From assembly GCA_947377285.1 (NCBI GenBank), contig CANCFT010000028.1, forward strand, positions 1 through 47,778: DNA of 47,778 bases, read 5' to 3'. This DNA comes from Bacteriovoracaceae bacterium (GTDB lineage: Bacteria > Bdellovibrionota > Bacteriovoracia > Bacteriovoracales > Bacteriovoracaceae). Below, piece after piece: positions 42,428-47,778 of the stretch. The translations under genes were made by a program, and so were the position numbers. The notes under the pieces are model-generated. The model worked only from the letters and a program-made list of their open reading frames with translations. It searched no databases and was not told the origin of the DNA. Position 1 is the stretch's first letter, and every line of letters begins with the position of its first letter.

Positions 42428-43354
42428 TCAATGCTTTGCCACATCGCTCCTTTCAGGGATAAGCAATGATGCAATTATTGATATTCCAATCGTACCAAGG
42501 ACTATGGCCAATGACTGGCCTGTCGTTATTTCAAAAAAATCTGCCAAGAGCATTTTAGATCCGATAAAAATTAAGACTGCCGATAGCGCAAATGAAAGAT
42601 ATCGAAATAATCCAATAACCCCTGCAAAAGCAAAATAGAGTGAGCGAAGTCCCAAGATTGCAAAAATATTTGAGGTGTATGCGATAAATGGATTTTTAGT
42701 TACGGATAATGTGGCCGGAATTGAATCAAGTGCAAAAATGACGTCAGTTGATTCAATTATAAGTAGAACTAAAAATAGTGGCGTCATATGAATTATGCCA
42801 CTTTTTTTAATAAAAAATTTCTTTCCTTCAAAGTGATTGGTCATTTTAAAATATTTTTTTGAAATCTTATAAATAAATCCATTTTCGGGGTGCATTTCCT
42901 TGTTACCTGAAAAAAGCATTTTAAATCCAGTAAAGACAAGAAATGCTCCGAAAATATATAATATAAAATGAAAGTGCTCTATTAATGAAACTCCGCCTAA
43001 AATAAAAATGATTCTCATGACAAGTGCACCTAAAATTCCCCAGAAGAGAACACGGTGCTGATAATGAGTTTGAACTTTGAAATAGCCAAAGATTATCGTC
43101 ATGACAAAAATATTATCTATACTCAAACTTTTTTCTAAAACATAACAAGTTAAAAATTCATATGCCGGCTTTGGGCCCATGATTTTATAGACTCCAAAAT
43201 TAAAAATAAGCGCTATCGTAATCCAGATAAAGGTCCAACTAAGTGACTCTTTTACAGAAATTTCTTTTTCGTGCCGATGAAAAACTCCTAAATCCAGGGC
43301 CAACATGACAAATACAAAAACATGAAACCAAATCCACCAAGATATCTGAACCAA
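42428..43354 (-). CDS. TerC/Alx-family membrane protein
   Basis: This 308-residue membrane protein has about nine helices. TerC features are DLGVFHRHEKEIS after the first helix, EKSLSIDNIFVM in the core (acidic residues in a helix), and ESTDVIFALDSIPA in the second half. The family includes tellurite-resistance TerC and Alx, a manganese exporter. Manganese or similar efflux is the likely role. No yybP-ykoY riboswitch fits in the short 67-bp upstream gap. Confidence 0.9.
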   Translation of the reverse strand: MVQISWWIWFHVFVFVMLALDLGVFHRHEKEISVKESLSWTFIWITIALIFNFGVYKIMGPKPAYEFLTCYVLEKSLSIDNIFVMTIIFGYFKVQTHYQHRVLFWGILGALVMRIIFILGGVSLIEHFHFILYIFGAFLVFTGFKMLFSGNKEMHPENGFIYKISKKYFKMTNHFEGKKFFIKKSGIIHMTPLFLVLLIIESTDVIFALDSIPATLSVTKNPFIAYTSNIFAILGLRSLYFAFAGVIGLFRYLSFALSAVLIFIGSKMLLADFFEITTGQSLAIVLGTIGISIIASLLIPERSDVAKH

Positions 43355-43421
43355 GCTATTCTCCTTTCTTTTTAATTATTGTAGCATTGATCTCTAAATA
43401 TTTCTAAGATAGCTTTCAAGA

Positions 43422-44006
43422 ATGAATCAAGAAAATCTCATTATTTCGCTCATTGAACACGGATGGTACCATTCTGAGTCTTTTTTGGACGCTGATACAA
43501 CAAACCTATTAGCCGCCGAATTAAACTCGCTCCCCCTTAGACCTGCTAAAATTGGCCTAGGAGCTAATGAATTACAAAACACGTCCATCAGAAACGATTC
43601 TCTTTTTTGGTTAAATGAAACCCCAATGGATTCAATTCAAAATATCTATCTTAAAGAAATGACTAAATTAATGGAAATATTAAATAGTGAGCTCTATCTA
43701 GGTTTAAAACAATTTGAAGGGCATTATGCTAGGTATGAAAAAAATGGATTTTACAAAAAACATTTGGATCAATTTATTGGTAATAACGAAAGAGTAATAA
43801 GTGCTATTACTTACTTAAATTCACCAGCGAATGGTGGTGAACTTAGAATTTTTAATAAAACTAATCCAGATAGAATTGATTGCGAAATCTCTCCAAGGGC
43901 CGGCAGTATTGTCTGTTTTTTAAGTCATCACATTTATCACGAAGTACTTCCAACGATGGACGAACGATTGTCCATTGCAGGTTGGTTTAGAACCAATATT
44001 TTGTAA
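43422..44006 (+). CDS. 2-oxoglutarate/Fe(II)-dependent oxygenase (prolyl-hydroxylase-like)
   Basis: This 194-residue enzyme has a double-stranded beta-helix fold. Fe ligands are His114 and Asp116 (KKHLDQF) and His173 (IYHEVLP), with Arg182 of ERLSIAGWF for 2-oxoglutarate. The layout HYARYEKNGFYKKHLD followed by ITYLNSP and GGELRIF matches P4H-type SM-20-like proteins. Protein-bound proline or another residue is the likely substrate. A strong terminator follows. Confidence 0.87.
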   Translation: MNQENLIISLIEHGWYHSESFLDADTTNLLAAELNSLPLRPAKIGLGANELQNTSIRNDSLFWLNETPMDSIQNIYLKEMTKLMEILNSELYLGLKQFEGHYARYEKNGFYKKHLDQFIGNNERVISAITYLNSPANGGELRIFNKTNPDRIDCEISPRAGSIVCFLSHHIYHEVLPTMDERLSIAGWFRTNIL

Positions 44007-44012
44007 TTGTCT

Positions 44013-44043
44013 AAGATTTGAAACTCTACAAATCTTTTTTTTT
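44013..44043 (+). terminator. Rho-independent terminator between oxygenase and FabZ-like genes
   Basis: AAGATTTG (44013-44020) and CAAATCTT (44029-44036) form a perfect 8-bp stem with an 8-base loop, followed by an unbroken T-run to 44043. The stem covers an in-frame TTG at 44018, which supports the later ATG for the next gene. Only 16 bases separate the T-run from that ATG. Confidence 0.75.
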
Positions 44044-44059
44044 AAAGTATAAAAATTGT

Positions 44060-44545
44060 ATGAAAACAATTCTAAATCTTACAGAAATCCAAAAACTTTT
44101 ACACCATAGACCACCTTATCTTTTAATCGATTCGGTCATTAATTTATCAGTTGCAGAAATTGTGACTCTTAAAACTCCAAGCTTAGATAAAGATTTTTAC
44201 TTAGCAGGGCATTTTCCGCACGCTCCAGTTGTGCCAGGTGCCATGATGCAGGAGATGACAACTCAAAGTGCGGGACTACTAATGACACAATTTTACTCTC
44301 CAGTTCCAAATTATAATTCCGAAACAACGAAAGGATATGCAATCGGAGTTCTTTCAAAAGTCTATCAAGCAAAATTTATAAACTTTGCAAAACCTAATGA
44401 CCAATTAGAAATCAGAGTTAAACTTGTCGATAAAACTGATAATTATTTTGTCTTTACTGGTGAAATTATTAAAAATCAAAAAATTACGATAATGAAAAAT
44501 AAATTTGCACTTACGATTATTTCTGATGAGCATTTATTTTCTTAA
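44060..44545 (+). CDS. FabZ-like hotdog 3-hydroxyacyl-ACP dehydratase
   Basis: The ATG at 44060 gives 161 residues. An upstream TTG lies inside the terminator. The hotdog domain begins LLHHRPPYLLIDSV. The active-site region is AGHFPHAPVVPGAMMQEM, where His and the downstream Glu take the FabZ catalytic positions. Divergence from housekeeping FabZ (GHFPGRPIMPG) and the position away from other fab genes suggest a specialised dehydratase or a polyketide-type role. The last four bases overlap the convergent renalase-like gene. Confidence 0.82.
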   Translation: MKTILNLTEIQKLLHHRPPYLLIDSVINLSVAEIVTLKTPSLDKDFYLAGHFPHAPVVPGAMMQEMTTQSAGLLMTQFYSPVPNYNSETTKGYAIGVLSKVYQAKFINFAKPNDQLEIRVKLVDKTDNYFVFTGEIIKNQKITIMKNKFALTIISDEHLFS

Positions 44546-45486
44546 TTTTCTAACAAGACTTCAGTCAATCCAACAGAAGAGCGAACTGCTCCAAGCAGAC
44601 TACTACCACCAAAAGAATCTCCCGCTAAATATAGCTTGGGGGCTATTTCACAACTAAAATTTTTATAAGTTCCTGTTGGCTGACAATAGCGCCATTTTTT
44701 TAGTTCAGCCTCTTTAATTTTAGTATTAGGGAATTGTTTCAAAAATATTTTAAGAATTTTTTGAAGAGTAACTTCATCATTAGCTTCAAATTCAATTTCA
44801 GAAAAATGAGGAGACATGGTTAGAGTTAAGGCCCTATCCTGACTAATCCCTTTGGATTTTTGATCGGCAATAGAAAAAAAGTCACCATTTGAATATTCTT
44901 CATAACCATGTTCATTAATAGAAAAATCTTCTTCAAGTATAACTAATCCAATGAGGGCCTTGGTGTATTGAATTTTTTTTAATTCTTCTAATTCTGATAA
45001 TTTTACTATTGCGCCTAATGAAGAATGCTCAATCAGTTGAATCGACTGAGGCAAAGGGGCAGTGATAATTAAATACTTACATAACCATTCTTCATTCTTA
45101 TCTGAAACAATTCTCCAAATATTATTTTCAAAAAAAATTTGTTGAACTTGTTTTTCTAACTGAATCTCTAATCCAGAGGCTATCTTTTTAGCAAGAGAAG
45201 TCATCCCATCATTGGCACACCAATGATCGCCCTTAAAGGACACAAACCATTGATGACTTAATTGATTGTCTTTCCAAATTTTATGAAATTCAGCTATATC
45301 AGATTTCACCCGATAAAACTGCGCTCCATGATCAAAGCGAGTGTTGAGAGTTCTTCTGGTGGCCATACGTCCACCAACGCCTCGGGATTTTTCGAGAATG
45401 AGAACACTGCCTAGATTGAGTTCAGTAATTTTTTTAGCAGTACTTAATCCGCATAGGCCTGCACCGATAATAATATAATCTTTCAT
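44542..45486 (-). CDS. Renalase-like NAD(P)/FAD-dependent oxidoreductase
   Basis: This 314-residue flavoprotein has an N-terminal Rossmann motif GAGLCG (8-13), then LEKSRGVGGRMATRR and FDHGAQFY, the signature of renalase-type amine oxidase-like proteins. A second FAD contact, LYLAGDSFGGSSLLGAV, is at the C-terminus. Bacterial renalases oxidise off-target dihydro-NAD(P) isomers. It overlaps the gamma-carbonic anhydrase family gene upstream by four bases. Confidence 0.87.
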   Translation of the reverse strand: MKDYIIIGAGLCGLSTAKKITELNLGSVLILEKSRGVGGRMATRRTLNTRFDHGAQFYRVKSDIAEFHKIWKDNQLSHQWFVSFKGDHWCANDGMTSLAKKIASGLEIQLEKQVQQIFFENNIWRIVSDKNEEWLCKYLIITAPLPQSIQLIEHSSLGAIVKLSELEELKKIQYTKALIGLVILEEDFSINEHGYEEYSNGDFFSIADQKSKGISQDRALTLTMSPHFSEIEFEANDEVTLQKILKIFLKQFPNTKIKEAELKKWRYCQPTGTYKNFSCEIAPKLYLAGDSFGGSSLLGAVRSSVGLTEVLLEN

Positions 45487-46010
45487 AATAGTTTAACGAC
45501 ATCGGGATCTAAGTATTCTTCTTTGTAACCGACGTATGCTTTATAATGATTCCCAAAACTTTCTCGTTCAATTGAAGTTAATTCTCTTTTAACTATGGCC
45601 GGATTTCCCATAATCATACTCCCAGATGGAAAGCTTTTTCCCGGAGGTACTAAACTTCCGGCCGCCACAACACAATGGTCGCCAATTGTCGCTCCATCCA
45701 TTATCACTGCGCCCATTCCTATCAAGCAGTGGTCTCCAATGGTACAACCATGAAGAGTGACAGAATGCCCGATACTTACTTGGGCACCAATAGTCAGCGC
45801 AAAATCTTTCGTTACATGAAGCATTGTTAAGTCTTGAACGTTTGTATTTTTTCCAACACGGATCCAATTGACGTCACCGCGGGCAACACATTGATGCCAA
45901 ATATTAGCATTTTCTTCGAGAATGACTTTTCCGATTATATCAGCACTTGGAGCGACAAAAACTCCAGGGCCTAATTGAGGTTTAATTCCTTTATAGGAAT
46001 AGTGGGGCAT
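45483..46010 (-). CDS. Gamma-carbonic anhydrase family left-handed beta-helix protein
   Basis: This 175-residue protein has hexapeptide repeats from about residue 12 to 130. Metal ligands are His65 (MLHVTKD), His82 (IGHSVTL) and His87 (LHGC), the pattern of gamma-carbonic anhydrase or YrdA/PaaY-like proteins. Arg44 and Asp46 (ARGDV) are also kept. Actual carbonic anhydrase activity varies in this family. It lies three bp after the cytochrome gene and overlaps the renalase-like gene, so the three are probably one unit. Confidence 0.9.
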   Translation of the reverse strand: MPHYSYKGIKPQLGPGVFVAPSADIIGKVILEENANIWHQCVARGDVNWIRVGKNTNVQDLTMLHVTKDFALTIGAQVSIGHSVTLHGCTIGDHCLIGMGAVIMDGATIGDHCVVAAGSLVPPGKSFPSGSMIMGNPAIVKRELTSIERESFGNHYKAYVGYKEEYLDPDVVKLL

Positions 46011-46013
46011 GGA

Positions 46014-46529
46014 TTACTTCTTAGCTTTTAGAGCTGCTAAGTATGCTTCTTTGTTCCATGGCAATTGTGAAACATACGCAGCGGCGTCTTTCATATCTTG
46101 AGGAGAAAGCCCTTTAAGGATCGGCATCATCGCTGCATTGATACGTGCACCAGCTTTCATATCTGTTAATTGTTTTTCTATGTACCAATCATATTGACCA
46201 CCGATATGTGGAGCTTTTTGAGAAGCTTTTCCTTCTCCGCCTTTTCCATGACACGCGATACATTGGCCAAAAATTTTATGACCAGCTACAAGTTGCGGTG
46301 TATTTAAATCAACCACTGGCGCATATTCAACGTCTGCAACTTCGGCAACTGCTTCAACTTCTTTTGGTCCTGTAACTTCTAAAACTTTTTCAGCATGTTC
46401 TTTGTATGCTTTTTCAGTTTTAACTAAATCAAATTTTTCATTTGAAACTGGAAGGGTCTTATAAGTGTTGAGCACTAGGATTAAAACGAAACCAGTGAGG
46501 ACACTTAAAAAAACTGTTAGTCTAGTCAT
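46014..46529 (-). CDS. Membrane-anchored cytochrome c
   Basis: This 171-residue protein has an uncleaved-type N-terminal helix (about 5-21), an Ala/Glu/Val-rich linker of about 55 residues, and a class I cytochrome c domain. The heme site is CIACH (Cys90, Cys93, His94), and AAMMPILKGLSPQ supplies the axial Met. The length and Pro/Ala linker suit electron shuttling between a bc1-type complex and the cbb3 oxidase encoded earlier in the window. A well-formed promoter lies upstream. Confidence 0.9.
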   Translation of the reverse strand: MTRLTVFLSVLTGFVLILVLNTYKTLPVSNEKFDLVKTEKAYKEHAEKVLEVTGPKEVEAVAEVADVEYAPVVDLNTPQLVAGHKIFGQCIACHGKGGEGKASQKAPHIGGQYDWYIEKQLTDMKAGARINAAMMPILKGLSPQDMKDAAAYVSQLPWNKEAYLAALKAKK

Positions 46530-46569
46530 GGACTCTCCCGCCCTGAAGAAAAATTATTAAATAATCAAT

Positions 46570-46584
46570 ATTTGAGTCTCAAAT
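46570..46584. promoter_or_regulatory. Operator-like palindrome at the cytochrome c promoter
   Basis: ATTTGAG-T-CTCAAAT is a perfect 15-bp dyad. In the direction of the cytochrome gene it starts at the last bases of the -10 hexamer and covers the expected transcription start, the usual position of a repressor site. It is not an FNR box. The regulator is unknown. Confidence 0.45.
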
Positions 46585-46611
46585 TATAGTGGATTTCTAA
46601 AACCTTGGCAA
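46583..46611 (-). promoter_or_regulatory. Sigma70 promoter of the cytochrome c gene
   Basis: On the minus strand TTGCCA (46606-46611) is followed after 17 bp by a perfect TATAAT (46583-46588). The start codon lies 54 bp further on, behind a GGGAGA ribosome site. This is the clearest housekeeping promoter I found in the window and would drive the cytochrome, gamma-CA and renalase-like genes. Confidence 0.7.
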
Positions 46612-46623
46612 TTTATAAGCTAG

Positions 46624-47163
46624 CTATAAACTTGCAAGAAGGGCCTGTAGAGCGTCTTCGTTTTGAATTTCTTCTAGCATTGAGAGGTGTTGAGTTTTAA
46701 TAAAACCTTCTTTATGAGAGTGTTTGAGATAATCAAGCAACGAGTCATAAAATCCTTGGAAATTATAAATAAAACATCTTTTAGTATGGAGTTTAAGTTG
46801 AGACCAAGTAAGGATTTCGAACATTTCGTCCAATGTTCCCATACCGCCAGGCAAGCTCAGGAAAGCATCAGATCGATCATACATTAATTTTTTTCGTTGA
46901 TGCATATCTTCGACAATATGAAGTTCTGTTAAATTTTTATGAGCAATTTCATAGCTAACTAGAGTTTTAGGAATGACACCAATAACAACTCCTTGGTGAG
47001 CTAGCACGGCATCAGCGATTGCCCCCATCACTCCAATTGAAGCGCCACCATAGACGAGCGCAATATTATTTTTTGCCATTGTCTCACCTAGCATAGTGGC
47101 CATAGCTAAATAAGCAGGAGAAAAACCATCGGCCGATCCACAAAAGACACAAAGTTTTTTCAT
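46624..47163 (-). CDS. LOG-family cytokinin-type nucleotide phosphoribohydrolase
   Basis: I chose the ATG at 47163, preceded by GAGGA, because it begins at the family's usual MKKLCVFCGSADG. The longer frame from 47256 overlaps tlyA. The 179-residue protein has ALVYGGASIGVMGAIADA and MHQRKKLM, then PGGMGTLDE (105-113), the catalytic PGGxGTxxE motif. LOG proteins cleave nucleoside monophosphates to base and ribose 5-phosphate. The older label is lysine decarboxylase. It lies 22 bp after tlyA. Confidence 0.92.
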   Translation of the reverse strand: MKKLCVFCGSADGFSPAYLAMATMLGETMAKNNIALVYGGASIGVMGAIADAVLAHQGVVIGVIPKTLVSYEIAHKNLTELHIVEDMHQRKKLMYDRSDAFLSLPGGMGTLDEMFEILTWSQLKLHTKRCFIYNFQGFYDSLLDYLKHSHKEGFIKTQHLSMLEEIQNEDALQALLASL

Positions 47164-47185
47164 CAAAAATTCCTCAATTAGCTTT

Positions 47186-47778
47186 TTACTTTTTACTTTT
47201 ATCAAAATAAAAAAAGTATTCTTTATTTCCATTTTTTCCCAGGATGGGAGATTCACATTGATTCAAGACAGGCATTCCAGATTGCTTACACCACTCTTTT
47301 AAATCCCCGAGCATTACTAAGCGATGGCCTTCACTTTTGACTATGCCATTACCATCTAAACCATCGCGACCAACTTCAAATTGTGGTTTTACAAGCGCGA
47401 CAATTTTCCCTTCTGGTTTAACTAATGCAAAAATATTTTTTAGCACCAACTTTAAAGAAATAAATGAGAGATCAACTACGGCCACATCGACTAATTCAGA
47501 AAGCTCGAAGGGAAATTTAATATTAACCCCTTCATGATTTTCAACCCGCGGGTCGTTTTTAATTGATTCTGCCAACTGATCGTGACCTACATCGACGCAA
47601 AAAACTTTTTTAGCTCCGACACGCAAAACAAAATCAGTAAAGCCTCCGGTAGAAGCCCCAACGTCTGCGATGACTTTACCAGTAACATCTACGCCAAAGC
47701 GACTTAAGGCAGATTCAATTTTATGGGCACCACGGGATACATATTGGATTTCTTTTCTCACTTCTAAACCTTCTGGTG
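47186..47778 (-). CDS. tlyA: TlyA-family 16S/23S rRNA 2'-O-methyltransferase, N-terminus beyond the window
   Basis: This minus-strand gene is open off the right edge (the last codons read PEGLEVRKE), so the N-terminal S4 RNA-binding domain is mostly outside. The visible part starts at the family segment YVSRGAHKIESAL and continues into the FtsJ-type SAM domain: ADVGASTGGFTDFVLRVGAKKV, then VVDLSFISL and LVKPQFEVGRDG. The K-D-K-E set typical of 2'-O-methyltransferases appears present. TlyA modifies 16S and, in some bacteria, 23S rRNA. Confidence 0.9.
   Translation of the reverse strand, partial: PEGLEVRKEIQYVSRGAHKIESALSRFGVDVTGKVIADVGASTGGFTDFVLRVGAKKVFCVDVGHDQLAESIKNDPRVENHEGVNIKFPFELSELVDVAVVDLSFISLKLVLKNIFALVKPEGKIVALVKPQFEVGRDGLDGNGIVKSEGHRLVMLGDLKEWCKQSGMPVLNQCESPILGKNGNKEYFFYFDKSKK

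Noticed and set aside
47164..47256. Upstream start of the LOG gene at 47256
   Set aside because: It would add 31 residues unlike the family, overlap tlyA, and lacks a ribosome site. The ATG at 47163 follows GAGGA.

Overview
The window is AT-rich, gene-dense, single-chromosome-type bacterial DNA. It has short intergenic gaps, Shine-Dalgarno-led genes and lipoprotein or Sec signals of Gram-negative type. The fused CcoN-CcoO oxidase, the FNR-centred low-oxygen block, the many exported proteins and the low G+C suggest a member of the Bdellovibrionota (Bacteriovorax/Halobacteriovorax side). That placement is inferred from gene content and was not tested. I saw no rRNA, tRNA, CRISPR array, insertion sequence or phage gene.

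Layout. 1-404 is non-coding apart from a possible gene fragment at the left edge, and holds two almost identical palindromes 105 bp apart. 405-3566 is a very large lipoprotein with a duplicated internal module. 3649-12501 is a respiratory block: an FNR-type regulator under an FNR-like box, an HTH-less cyclic-nucleotide-binding-fold protein, then ccoI, ccoS, ccoNO (fused), ccoQ, ccoP, ccoG and a TauE/SafE-like membrane protein. The order and overlaps suggest one transcription unit. 12573-23849 continues with genes typical of low-oxygen or energy-stress neighbourhoods: an MCP-hemerythrin O2 sensor, a P-loop ATPase, an ATP-cone/Mrr-type nuclease, a beta-CASP metallo-nuclease, a cytochrome-like protein and a CBS protein downstream of a second FNR-like box, ATP-type PEP carboxykinase with a universal stress protein, and a P-type ATPase whose ion-site residues differ from SERCA.

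23963-30923 is a mixed stretch: a secreted alpha/beta hydrolase, an ArnT/PMT-like glycosyltransferase, a caspase-fold protein with Ser in place of the catalytic Cys, an L,D-transpeptidase, a small lipoprotein, RlmN and a hemolysin-III/PAQR protein. 30912-37093 (minus strand) is a tight six-gene operon, mmsA-urc1-urc4-upp-udk-AEC transporter. It matches the URC pyrimidine catabolic route, with MmsA placed to consume the C3 semialdehyde product.

37254-47778 holds housekeeping and stress genes: an FUSC-like transporter, an orphan histidine kinase, an exported beta-carbonic anhydrase, a GNAT protein, a baeRF-type protein, TerC, a 2OG-Fe(II) oxygenase, a FabZ-like hotdog protein, a renalase-like flavoprotein, a gamma-carbonic anhydrase family protein, a membrane-anchored cytochrome c with a readable sigma70 promoter and operator-like palindrome, a LOG phosphoribohydrolase and a TlyA rRNA methyltransferase cut by the right edge.

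The most interesting signals are the ATP-cone nuclease beside a beta-CASP nuclease in an FNR/cbb3 context, the Cys-to-Ser caspase-like protein, the terminator-like hairpin inside ccoG, the twin operators before the giant lipoprotein, and the HTH-less FNR-like protein.
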